A stretch of 64,000 nucleotides of DNA. Origin: Chitinophagales bacterium (GTDB taxonomy: Bacteria > Bacteroidota > Bacteroidia > Chitinophagales > LD1). The DNA is taken from positions 1 to 64,000 of the forward strand of contig JAEUUZ010000019.1 in NCBI GenBank assembly GCA_016786765.1, in the 5' to 3' direction. Shown in pieces: positions 49,972-59,800 of the stretch. The position numbers and the translations under genes are program-made. A model generated the notes under the pieces. The model did no database searches and was not told the DNA's origin. It saw nothing but the letters and a program-made list of their open reading frames with translations. The stretch's first letter is position 1. Each line of letters starts with the position of its first letter.

Positions 49972-52312
49972 GCAAAGAAAACATATCATTTACATTCAAA
50001 AGCACATGCCAAAAGCAATGTTGCTAAGCCTTTTCATTTTATGCTATTGGAATATTTCAGCGCAATGTAACCTTAGTATCTCCGGCACCATCAACGAAGA
50101 ACATACCAACGAAACATTAGATTTTGCTTCATTACAAATACTAGAACTCAATGTAGTTCGAACCACCGATTCTGCCGGTAACTTTCAGTTCAACAACTTG
50201 TGCAAAGGCACATATACAATGGCCTACACGCATCCCGGATGTAAAACCGAATATCAAAAAATAAATTTAGAGAAGAGCGAAATACTACAACTGCATTTGC
50301 ATCATAACGAAATTGATTTGAACGAAGTAACGGTAGCCCAACATAAACGCGAAAGTGCACCAACACACCAAGTGGAAACGCTCAAAGATCAAGCATTGTT
50401 TGAAACTAGAGGTATGACGTTTGGAGATGCATTGAAAACATTATCAGGAGTAAGTACTCTCAAAACAGGAGCTACTATTGCGAAGCCAGTAATTCATGGC
50501 ATGACGGGCAATAGAATTCTATTAGTGAGTAATGGTGTGCGATTAGAAAGTCAACAATGGGGCTCTGAACATGCGCCTGAAATTGATGCATACCTAGCAA
50601 AAAAAATAACTGTTATTAAAGGGGCTTCAGCTATTCGCTATGGGAGCGATGCCATTGGTGGTGTAATTCTGATTGACCCAGAAGCATTACCTTCAAAACC
50701 GGGAATTGGTGCAGAATTCAACTATGCTGTTGGAAGTGTAAACGGACAAAATGATTTTTCACTTTTATTGCAAGGCAATCATAAAAAGCAGTCTGCCTTT
50801 AGTTGGCGAACACAAGGAACTTATCGCTTTGGCGGGAATATACATTCGCCAAATTATTATCAGAAAAACACAGGTTTTTATGAAGGAAATGGTTCTGTAG
50901 CCTTAGGATGGAAAAAGGAAAAATACGGCTTAGAATTTTTCGGTTCCTATTTCAACACAAAAATCGGAATTCTTTCTGCGGCACACACCGGAAGTTTAGC
51001 CGATTTGGAAGCGGCCATTCATGCTTCACAACCTAAAGAATCTGCTGCGTTTTCATACACCATTGGTCGACCATATCAGAAAGTGCAACATATACTTTCG
51101 AAACTCCACTCCTATTTGAATACAAAAAAAGGGGTATTTACACTCGACATTACCTATCAATACAATATTCGCGATGAATATGATAAATTCCCACCTCGCA
51201 ATAATGCCCTTGCTGCCTTGAACCATCCGGCATTGCGATTAGACATTCAAACAATAACTGGCGAATTGAGTTGGGAGAAAAAAATTAAACAATGGCAAAA
51301 TTTGGTCGGAGCACAGTTTATTACCCAAACCAATAGTTATAAGTATGGATACTTGATTCCTGCATTTTGGAACTTCTCAGGTGGCGTATTTGCAATTGAA
51401 CGTTGGAGCAACGAAAAAATGGAAGTAGAACTGGGTGCTCGATTGGATTATCGTTGGACACAGGCCATATTAGTGGAACGCGGTAAGAAACGAGAGCCAA
51501 TCTATCAATTTATTATTCCAACAGCATCGGTAGGCTTAGATTACCATATCACAGAAAAGTTGAAATACAATTTAAATTTAGGTTTGGCATGGCGAGCACC
51601 ATCGATGAATGAGCTCTTTATCGCAGGCTTACACCATAGCACAGCCACTGTGGAAATTGGCGATGAACAATTGAAAGCAGAACAATCGATAAGCATCACC
51701 ACCGGTATAACTTACCGAAATCAATGGTTGCAAGCTGATGTAAGCTTGTTTTCTCATCTTTTCAAGAATTATATCTATGGCAAACCGGATACACAACCTA
51801 TACTTACAATTCGCGGCTACTTCCCTGTGCTACGCTATGTACAAACTGATGCAGCAATTAGTGGCAGCGATATTAACTTAGCCGTTACACCCATCCGCCA
51901 ACTCGAACTCTCGGCTAAAGCATCCCTTTTATGGGCTGTAAATCTAAAAACAAAAGATTGGCTGGAACAAATGCCATCACAGCGTTTTAACTACAGCATC
52001 CGTTATACCATTAACGGAACAAATGACTTTTCAAACCTATATTTAGCGCTTTCTGTTGTTCATGTTTTGCAACAAAACCTTTTGCCAAAAAATTATGCCG
52101 ATTATCTACCTGCTCCAAAAGCTTATTGGCTGTTGAATTTCGACTGTGGTACAACTATTCCTTTAAAGCATCAAAAAATTTCGGTTGGGTTTTCTATCCA
52201 AAATATGCTCAACAAAACCTATCGCGAATACATGAATCGGTTCCGCTATTTTACAGATGAGCCTGGTATAAATATTATGGCACGTGTAAAAGTACCTTTG
52301 TTCTACCATTAA
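49964..52312 (+). CDS. TonB-dependent outer-membrane receptor with CarboxypepD-like domain
   Basis: A 782-residue receptor. ATG 49964 overlaps the regulator by 8 bp; ATG 50006 is another possible start and keeps the signal peptide (LSLFILCYWNISAQ). Residues about 38-115 form the carboxypeptidase-regulatory-like fold. The plug (about 130-235) has ALFETRGMTFGDALKTLSGVS, MTGNRILLVSNGVRLESQQWGSEHAPEID and IRYGSDAIGGVI. The rest is the beta-barrel, ending in the aromatic MARVKVPLFYH. A His-rich LQLHLHHNE lies before the TonB-box region. Its ligand is likely a metal or metal chelate because the regulator gene is directly upstream. Confidence 0.9.
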   Translation: MLKQRKHIIYIQKHMPKAMLLSLFILCYWNISAQCNLSISGTINEEHTNETLDFASLQILELNVVRTTDSAGNFQFNNLCKGTYTMAYTHPGCKTEYQKINLEKSEILQLHLHHNEIDLNEVTVAQHKRESAPTHQVETLKDQALFETRGMTFGDALKTLSGVSTLKTGATIAKPVIHGMTGNRILLVSNGVRLESQQWGSEHAPEIDAYLAKKITVIKGASAIRYGSDAIGGVILIDPEALPSKPGIGAEFNYAVGSVNGQNDFSLLLQGNHKKQSAFSWRTQGTYRFGGNIHSPNYYQKNTGFYEGNGSVALGWKKEKYGLEFFGSYFNTKIGILSAAHTGSLADLEAAIHASQPKESAAFSYTIGRPYQKVQHILSKLHSYLNTKKGVFTLDITYQYNIRDEYDKFPPRNNALAALNHPALRLDIQTITGELSWEKKIKQWQNLVGAQFITQTNSYKYGYLIPAFWNFSGGVFAIERWSNEKMEVELGARLDYRWTQAILVERGKKREPIYQFIIPTASVGLDYHITEKLKYNLNLGLAWRAPSMNELFIAGLHHSTATVEIGDEQLKAEQSISITTGITYRNQWLQADVSLFSHLFKNYIYGKPDTQPILTIRGYFPVLRYVQTDAAISGSDINLAVTPIRQLELSAKASLLWAVNLKTKDWLEQMPSQRFNYSIRYTINGTNDFSNLYLALSVVHVLQQNLLPKNYADYLPAPKAYWLLNFDCGTTIPLKHQKISVGFSIQNMLNKTYREYMNRFRYFTDEPGINIMARVKVPLFYH

Positions 52313-52342
52313 AACACTTCTTAATTCTTTAAATAATCAAAA

Positions 52343-52897
52343 ATGAAAAACAAAACAACGCTTAGAAATGGGCTTTTCGTAATAGCCCTTGCTACTGTAG
52401 GATTACAATCGTGCAAAAAAGATCCGCCTGTAAATAGTGAAAGTGAAGTCATCACGACTTTACAAATTGTTGCCACAGATTCAGCAACTGGAACTACTGC
52501 AGGCGTGTTTACGTTTAAGGATTTAGATGGCGACAAACCCACTCCTCCTTCTGTATTCGACACCATTAAATTAGCGCCAAACAAAACCTACAATGTATCG
52601 CTTATTGTTTTAGACGAATCAAAAAATCCTATTGATAGTACCTCCAACGAAATTGCTGAAGAAGCTGACGATCATTTGTTTTTCTTTGAATCTACACCTG
52701 CTGCTTTGGTGAATGTGGTCATTCAAGACAAAGATTCCAAAAACCTACCATTAGGTTTACTTTCGAAATGGACAACCGGGACTGCAGGGTCAGGTACAAC
52801 AAAAATTACTTTACGTCATCAACCGGGTGAAAAAAATGGCACTTTTAGCCCTGGAGATACCGATATAGAAGTAACGTTTAATACACTAGTTCAATAG
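52343..52897 (+). CDS. Lipoprotein of TonB/Fur locus
   Basis: A 184-residue lipoprotein with lipidated Cys24 (LATVGLQSCKKDPP). The mature part is beta-rich (TLQIVATDSATGTTAGVFTFKDLDGDKPTPP, YNVSLIVLDESKNPIDSTSNEIAEEADDHLFFF, TKITLRHQPGEKNG). Similar short lipoproteins accompany metal-linked TonB receptors in Bacteroidota; its role is not known, and binding of substrate at the surface is possible. It starts 30 bp after the receptor stop and is followed by a terminator. Confidence 0.75.
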   Translation: MKNKTTLRNGLFVIALATVGLQSCKKDPPVNSESEVITTLQIVATDSATGTTAGVFTFKDLDGDKPTPPSVFDTIKLAPNKTYNVSLIVLDESKNPIDSTSNEIAEEADDHLFFFESTPAALVNVVIQDKDSKNLPLGLLSKWTTGTAGSGTTKITLRHQPGEKNGTFSPGDTDIEVTFNTLVQ

Positions 52898-52918
52898 TTA
52901 CTACTATTAATTTTTCTA

Positions 52919-52957
52919 CAAAGGCCATTCTACTTTCTGAATGGCTTTTGTATTTTT
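52919..52957 (+). terminator. Terminator after the TonB-locus lipoprotein gene
   Basis: GCCATTC (52924-52930) pairs with GAATGGC (52939-52945), flanked by A-rich and T-rich tails (TTTTGTATTTTTAT). An ATG at 52941 lies inside the stem, so it is not a real start. Confidence 0.65.
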
Positions 52958-52961
52958 ATAT

Positions 52962-53267
52962 ATGCAGAAAACACTATTCGCCTTCCTTATTCTAGTCTTC
53001 AGCGTACAAAGTTGTATGAAAAAAGACTGTACCATTCGCGATCCATTTACATCAAATGAAATTGCGAATTACAAATGTAAGTCGGATTGCAAAACAGATG
53101 CTGAAATTCTATCTTCTGTACAATGCGTTCGATGTGTTTCTCAATTATTAGATACCATTGAAACCTGCACCAAAACTGATGGCGATTCGTTGATTCAATT
53201 TTACCTAAATAATCCAACGGCAGGGCACTGCGATAAAATAAAGGCAAAATTAGATTGCGGCAATTAA
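52962..53267 (+). CDS. Small cysteine-rich lipoprotein
   Basis: Start at ATG 52962 gives 101 residues; the earlier in-frame ATG falls in a terminator stem. The lipobox is VFSVQSC (Cys18). The mature part has eight further cysteines (DC, KC, DC, QCVRC, TC, HC, DC), an even number suggesting up to four disulfides. No family recognised. It lies downstream of the metal-uptake locus but after a terminator. Confidence 0.65.
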   Translation: MQKTLFAFLILVFSVQSCMKKDCTIRDPFTSNEIANYKCKSDCKTDAEILSSVQCVRCVSQLLDTIETCTKTDGDSLIQFYLNNPTAGHCDKIKAKLDCGN

Positions 53268-53271
53268 CCCG

Positions 53272-54042
53272 TTACCACCGTTTTCCAAAATGGAAACCTA
53301 AATACAAAGCGGGATGTAAAAATGAATTGGCATCTCTATTTACATAGATGGGTACTTTCTTATAATAAACATCCAACATCACGCCCACTTCCAACGCTTT
53401 CACGAAACGATCTTTACTTCCCCAATCAAAATTCAAACCGGCTTTTATATGACCGCCAAATACAGGAATCATTTGTCCGATTCCCTTGTAAAACGGAGAC
53501 GCCTCGTAAATCGAATCTTTGTTCATAAACTTGGAATCGGTTGAATTCGAGTACTTCACCGACTCATGTAAAAACTCACCAGTAATAGAGTCTCTACCGG
53601 TCAATAATTCTAAATAGTAGGGCTTCTGTAAGCCCAATGAAAAGCCAACAAAACCAATAAAACTTAATCTAACTCCATTGCGATCCGATTTATCGGCAAT
53701 CATTCGTTCTAAGCCATAGCTGGCGCGAATTGCATGGAACCGATTCTGTAAACCATAATAGTATTTCTTACCTTTTTGTCCGAATGCCGGGTTAGTAGCA
53801 TTCAACTTATCTTTATAATTGAAAAAATACTGATACTCTAATTGCACTAAATTGGTAACGTAAATATTTTTAATCCAGCCTTTGGTGAGGTAAAGAGAAA
53901 CACCGTTGGTTTGGATTTTTAATCCGCCTGAAAATTCATGCTTATACATGTAGTCGATCACCTTTTTGGGTGCAGGTTTAGTTTCGGTTTGCGCCAACAA
54001 GCACAAAGGCAGATAAAGCAATATGAATATCCAACTACGCAT
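53272..54042 (-). CDS. Exported, probable outer-membrane beta-barrel protein
   Basis: A 256-residue protein with a signal peptide (about 1-17, LPLCLLAQ). Alternating aromatic/hydrophobic strands (YMYKHEFSGGLKIQTNGVSLYLTKGW-like, VTNLVQLEYQYFFNYKDK, VRLSFIGFVGFSLGLQ, AGLNFDWGSKDR) and the C-terminal LGFHFGKRW suggest a small barrel. No named family identified. A single gene converging on the Cys-rich lipoprotein. Confidence 0.75.
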   Translation of the reverse strand: MRSWIFILLYLPLCLLAQTETKPAPKKVIDYMYKHEFSGGLKIQTNGVSLYLTKGWIKNIYVTNLVQLEYQYFFNYKDKLNATNPAFGQKGKKYYYGLQNRFHAIRASYGLERMIADKSDRNGVRLSFIGFVGFSLGLQKPYYLELLTGRDSITGEFLHESVKYSNSTDSKFMNKDSIYEASPFYKGIGQMIPVFGGHIKAGLNFDWGSKDRFVKALEVGVMLDVYYKKVPIYVNRDANSFLHPALYLGFHFGKRW

Positions 54043-54182
54043 GATTACAATAATAGCAATAAATCACCAATTGGCTATTGAAATTAGGCTGCATATTTTC
54101 TAAACATTAATTATTCCAAAAGAATTCAGCAAACTCCCATTCCTTCAAAAATTACTTAGTTTTAAGCCTCAAATTAAATACA

Positions 54183-54983
54183 ATGAGACAAAATCATGAA
54201 ATCGATTTTCGCATTTTCGGAGAAGAAATGCAATGTGTAGAAATTGAACTCGACCCGCAAGAAACGGTTATGGCGGAATCCGGAGCTTTTATGTTTATGG
54301 AAGAAGGCATCGAAATGCAAACTGTATTTGGCGATGGCTCCACTGGTGGTGGCGGTGGTTTGATGGGCAAATTGTTATCTGCAGGGAAACGTGTATTGAC
54401 CGGTGAAAGCTTGTTTATGACCGCCTTCACGAATTTAGGTCAAGGTAAATCGAGAGTTAGTTTTGCTTCGCCTTATCCTGGGAAAATTATTCCTATGGAT
54501 TTACAACAATTAGGAGGTAAAGTTATCTGCCAGAAAGATGCTTTTTTGTGTGCTGCAAAAGGCGTGTCAATCGGTATAAATTTTCAGAAAAAATTAGGCA
54601 CCGGATTATTTGGTGGTGAAGGTTTTATCATGGAAAAACTAGAAGGTGATGGTATGGCGTTTGTGCATGCGGGCGGACATATTTTAGAGCGCGAGTTAAA
54701 ACCGGGAGAAGTGTTACGTATTGATACAGGGTGTATTGTTGCCTACACTAAAGATGTTGACTTTGATGTGCAATTTATAGGTGGCATTAAAAACACATTT
54801 TTTGGTGGTGAAGGCGTTTTCTTTGCTGTGTTACGCGGCCCCGGAAAAGTGTGGTTACAGACCTTACCTATTTCAAGATTAGCAAGCCGTGTGATTGCTT
54901 ACGCACCGCAAAACGGTGGACGAAGAGAAGAAGGTGGATTGTTGGGTGGATTAGGTAATTTGTTGGACGGAGACGGATTTTAA
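54183..54983 (+). CDS. AIM24 family protein (TIGR00266)
   Basis: A 266-residue protein. EIDFRIFGEEMQCVEIELDPQETVMAESGAFMFMEEGIEM, a Gly-rich FGDGSTGGGGGLMGKLLSAG and RVLTGESLFMTAFTNLGQG define the family. Two beta-prism-like halves, with LRIDTGCIVAYTKDVDFDVQFIGGIKN in the second. The C-terminal end is a GGLLGGLGNLLDG tail. The biochemical role is unknown. Confidence 0.87.
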   Translation: MRQNHEIDFRIFGEEMQCVEIELDPQETVMAESGAFMFMEEGIEMQTVFGDGSTGGGGGLMGKLLSAGKRVLTGESLFMTAFTNLGQGKSRVSFASPYPGKIIPMDLQQLGGKVICQKDAFLCAAKGVSIGINFQKKLGTGLFGGEGFIMEKLEGDGMAFVHAGGHILERELKPGEVLRIDTGCIVAYTKDVDFDVQFIGGIKNTFFGGEGVFFAVLRGPGKVWLQTLPISRLASRVIAYAPQNGGRREEGGLLGGLGNLLDGDGF

Positions 54984-55047
54984 CTGACGCAATGACCAAT
55001 TCCCAAAACCCAATGTTCAATTTTAGGTATTGAAAATTTATTAGACT

Positions 55048-56880
55048 ATGTGCGGTATAGCAGGCTTTATTGACTCCAATTATTCTCGAGATACGGGCTT
55101 AGACTTGTTGGAGAATATGCTTGCATCTATTGCACATCGTGGACCTGATGCTCGCGGAAAATGGAATGAGGGAAATGTTTTTCTAGGACAAAACCGATTG
55201 AGTATCATCGACCTTTCGAAAGCATCGAATCAGCCTTTTTTGTATGAAGATTTAGTGATCTCTTTTAACGGAGAGATTTACAACTATATCGAAATCAAAG
55301 AAGAGTTGACCAAGAAAGGTCATCGCTTCACTACACAAGGCGACACAGAAGTGATTTGTGCCGCTTACAAAGAATACGGAGAACGTTGTGTGGAGCAGTT
55401 CATGGGCATGTGGGCCTTTGCATTATGGGATAAAACGAAAAAGAAACTATTTTGTTCTCGCGATCGTTTCGGCATCAAACCATTTTATTACATCGAAAAA
55501 AATGGAGGGTTTTATTTTGGGTCGGAGTATAAAGTGTTCAAACAAATACCCGCTTTCGATAAAACATTAAACATCGAACAAATTCAACGTGGAATAGCCT
55601 TGAACTGGGTGACCTACAAGGACGAAACCTATTTCAAGCAACTCCAATCATTGGAGCCATCCCACAGCTTAGTGATTGAAAATGGACAAAAAAAGGTCTA
55701 CCGGTATTGGGATATCGATACGCAAAACAAATCGAACGCTCATCTTTCATTCCAAGAAAAAAGCGAACAGTTTTATCATCTTTTTGAACGATCAATCAAA
55801 CAACATTCGCGATCGGATGTACCTACCGGAGCATGCTTGAGCGGAGGATTAGATAGTAGTTCCATAGTAAGCTTGTTTGCTACACTTTTCCCGAATCAAC
55901 CCATCAAAACATTTTCCATTTTTTACGATGGGAAAAACGAAGTGGATGAACGTCCGTTTGTGCGAGAAGTAGTCGACAAATACAAAACCGTTGAACCTTT
56001 TTATTTCTCTCCGAGTGAGCAGCAAATTGAAGACTCTTTCAACAAGGTAGCCTATCATGCTGATGTGCCTTTGTTGGGCTCAACATTTATTTCACAACAT
56101 TTCTTGATGAAATTAGCCAGAGAAAAAGGAGTGACAGTGGCTATTGACGGACAAGGTGCCGATGAATATTTAGGGGGCTACTTACATTCCTTTTATAGAT
56201 TATTGGCAAGCCAAGCGTCTTCGCTTCAACTTGGTGCCTTTGTTTCAACATTCCGCCATCATTTACAACGCGAAAAATATGGCGTTGGAAAAGCAGTTGA
56301 AATTCTAGCAAAAACGGGGGCGTCCCTATTTTTTGATGAATCCAAAATTTACAATTTAGAGTACAATCAAAAACAAGCATACTTTAAATCGATAGAATCG
56401 GTGGCCTTTGAAAAAAAATCAAACAATGGCTTAGATGATTTCTTGTATCAACTTTTGTTTAATACAACATTGCAAACATTGTTGCATTTTGAAGATAGAA
56501 ACTCAATGACATTTTCATTGGAGTCGCGGGTTCCATTTCTCGATCATAGGCTTGTTGAATTTGCGTTCACACTAAACAACAACGACAAAATAAATACTAG
56601 GGCTGAAACAAAATTTTTACTGAGAGAAAGCATGAAGTCTGTTTTGCCAAAAGCAGTATATGGGCGCAAAGACAAAAAAGGTTTTGTTACCCCGGGCGAA
56701 GTGAAATGGTTGGACGGACCGCTGAAACACTTATTGGAAGTTGACTACAGCAATCTTGAATTCTTGAATGTAGATCAGGCAAAAAAAGAAATTGAAGCCT
56801 TCAAACAAGGAGATAAATCTAACGCTAAAATGGTTTGGAAGTTGGTTTGTCTAAACCACTGGGTTCAAACAAACCAATAA
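55048..56880 (+). CDS. asnB: Asparagine synthase (glutamine-hydrolysing)
   Basis: A 610-residue enzyme with an N-terminal glutamine amidotransferase domain (MCGIAGFID, nucleophile Cys2; AHRGPDARGKW; FNGEIYNYIEIKEEL; RDRFGIKPFYY). The C-terminal synthetase domain begins at about residue 235 (LSGGLDSSSIVSL, PP-loop) and contains IDGQGADEYLGGY and SLESRVPFLDHRLVEF. Length fits the family. Given the glycan genes nearby, it could be an amidating homologue rather than housekeeping AsnB; the sequence does not decide. Its stop is 4 bp from that of the convergent protease gene. Confidence 0.9.
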   Translation: MCGIAGFIDSNYSRDTGLDLLENMLASIAHRGPDARGKWNEGNVFLGQNRLSIIDLSKASNQPFLYEDLVISFNGEIYNYIEIKEELTKKGHRFTTQGDTEVICAAYKEYGERCVEQFMGMWAFALWDKTKKKLFCSRDRFGIKPFYYIEKNGGFYFGSEYKVFKQIPAFDKTLNIEQIQRGIALNWVTYKDETYFKQLQSLEPSHSLVIENGQKKVYRYWDIDTQNKSNAHLSFQEKSEQFYHLFERSIKQHSRSDVPTGACLSGGLDSSSIVSLFATLFPNQPIKTFSIFYDGKNEVDERPFVREVVDKYKTVEPFYFSPSEQQIEDSFNKVAYHADVPLLGSTFISQHFLMKLAREKGVTVAIDGQGADEYLGGYLHSFYRLLASQASSLQLGAFVSTFRHHLQREKYGVGKAVEILAKTGASLFFDESKIYNLEYNQKQAYFKSIESVAFEKKSNNGLDDFLYQLLFNTTLQTLLHFEDRNSMTFSLESRVPFLDHRLVEFAFTLNNNDKINTRAETKFLLRESMKSVLPKAVYGRKDKKGFVTPGEVKWLDGPLKHLLEVDYSNLEFLNVDQAKKEIEAFKQGDKSNAKMVWKLVCLNHWVQTNQ

Positions 56881-56884
56881 CTTT

Positions 56885-59800
56885 TTATTGAACCTCGAAT
56901 CGAATTCTCTGTATGTCTCGATTTGACTTAAGCCAAAGAATATACTCTCCGGCAGATAAAATATCAGAAAGCAACAATTGCGATTCTGATATATCCATAG
57001 GCAATACTGTTTCATAAACCAATTGCCCTATAGTATTAAAAATGGAAGCGCTTATTCGATCCCCTTTATTCCATCTAAGAGTGAAATTACCGTTATTAGG
57101 ACTTGGAAGTAATGACACACCTAGTGTACCTAAAACATTAGCAACTGAATTAAACTCATAATTCAATTTGGTTGACATGTTAGTACAATGTCTATCGTTA
57201 TCTGATATCTCGACATAATATTGCCCTGAGGAAGTTATAGTTAAACATTGAAATGTATCACCAGGCAATAACACATTGTTCCTATACCATTGATAACGAA
57301 CACCTGCTGCATCGGTACACAATTGGTTCCCAATCTTAGTAATAATTTGCGAAGGAGGGAAAGCCTGAAAGCTCGAGGATAAAGACACATAACACCCAGA
57401 AGTATTTCTTAACAAAGCTGAATATAGTCCACTTTGTGAAACAACGATAGACTTATTAATTACTCCAGTATTCCACATGTAGAATGCAGGTGCGGGCACT
57501 ATACTTAATGTATCAGATGTGCAACTCTTTTTTTCTTCGATTGTAGCTATTGGCTTTGCTACAACATCAACAAAAACAGTATCAACATTTTGACAACCAT
57601 CTCCATTTACAATACTCACAATATACGTTGTTGAATTAAGAGGGAATGCCTTAGGATTATAGATTAAACTATTAGACAAGGTATTGCTTGGTGTCCATGA
57701 GTAAGAAACGCCAAGATGCGAAGCAATAATTTGTGCCGTATCTCCAGCACAGATTGATGTTTTGGACGATTGATTTTCATTCGAACCGGTGCAACAAACT
57801 ATATTGACTGTTTTAGTAATATTTATTGTATCGCAAGGGGAATATATGGAGAGCCCTACAACGTATGAACCGGCTTTGGAATACACGTGTGTAGGATTCT
57901 GGATGTTAGAAGTGTTTGTTGAAGATTGCGGATCTCCAAATGTCCAAACAAACCGAGTTGTTCCTTTACAATATCGAATTGGATCTAAAGTTGTAAAAAA
58001 AACAGGATTGTTGACACACGAGTCTTTAGCGTTAAACGACAAATTACACCCTCCAAATGTTGTCTTGGGATAACCGGACAAACCAGCTTTCATACTTGCC
58101 CCACTAGAGAGTTGTAATCCTGTGAGAGGTAATGAGCCACAATTCCCTGAAGCGTTACTGCAGTAGTTACAAGCTACACCCGCTGCGTTAGGATTATGTA
58201 TAACACCCATTGTAGAGTACCCCCACCTATTTACATAAATCTTATTATTAGGTGCTAATTTCATTTCCCCAAATCCGTAGTTGGGGTTATTTTTTACATC
58301 TGTTGCAATTAATGAAAGTGAGGCGGTGTTAAAATCATATTGATATAATGCCGGATTACACATTGTTGTCGCATATAGTTTTGAACAATCAGGCGAAAAC
58401 TCTAAACCATAGGCACAGTCGTTATAGGAATCGCCCAATGTAACTTGCGTGGTTGGCGTAATCAAACCTGTACCTCGATCAAAACCATAGATCGATAAAT
58501 TATGCGTAGTATTTTGAAAAAAAGTAGCAGCCATTTTTGTACCATCAGGAGAAAACTCAATTTCTCCATCGGTGCTATTATTGGCAAAATTTTCGTTGGC
58601 AATACTTGAAACTACTGATGGCATTACTGCTGTTGACGTAACTAAAACCGAGTAAAAATTATTGTTGTTACAATCATGCGTTATCAGCCAATAATCTCTT
58701 CCGTTTGAATGTAAGATTGCATTTTGTTTTTCACAAGCCCTCGACTCTACAATAACATTTTTAACCCTCACATCACCGCGAGGATTCAAAATCGTTCCAT
58801 TTCCGGGTAGGCGTAAATCAACTATAGAATATCGAAGACCTCTACTTCCGCCATTGTAATCAATCGTAAAAACGTAATATACATCCGCACTATCCGTTTT
58901 AGGAATAATCATTGCCGATCTACATGCAGTTGAACTACCGTACAACCCCGTTCCATTCGGCATAGCCGTTCCATTTTTATCCCAAATGCTTAATCCATCA
59001 GAGTAAAACTGCATTCCCCCACAATCGTTAGACAGGGTACTACTCCCATTTACCATATTTACATTTCCACTCATAACGGTCGGTGGATCCGTCAAAAAAG
59101 AAACACCGGCATTTACCCCAAAATACCAATTCCCATCTTGTAAAGGCCTACATACTTTTGGTATTGAATCATAAACCGTAAAATACCTCATCATGGTATC
59201 TGCACAACTAGCCACATTATCATTTGTTACTAGTTGCATTGTATAGTTCCCTTTAGTATTAAACACTTGAGAAAACGAAGACTGAGTAGATGTCAATGTT
59301 CCATTTAAAAGCCATTTATAACTATTACCAAAACCGGTGGAAGTGAACGAAATAGTACTTCCAACTGCATAATTTTGTTGGTTGTTTGCTCCTATAGTAA
59401 ATGTAGATTTTGCCAAACAAGGCAAACACTTCAAAGCATTATATGCATCTATTCTTCCACTTCCTAATTTACCGGCATACCCTGGGTTTAAAGCATCAAT
59501 GTTATCAGCAGAGTTTTTCAAACAACTTTCTAATGCATCCGGAGTTAAGGAAGGTGAATTAGACAGCATTAATGCGCAAAGCCCCGCTACCATTGGACAA
59601 GCCATAGAAGTACCACTCATCATACCGTATGTATTATCGGCATTTCCAATACAACTGTAAATATTAGATCCGGGTGCAGTAATATCAACCCAAGTTCCAT
59701 AGTTGGAAAAGCCTGATTTCAAATCATTTGTTGTAGAAGATGCAACGGCAATTACATGATTATACGCTGAAGGGTAATGCATTGAGCTGCTAGAATTATT

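Noticed and set aside
52941-52961. Earlier ATG for the Cys-rich lipoprotein
   Set aside because: It lies in the stem of the upstream terminator and would place extra hydrophobic residues before the lipoprotein signal.
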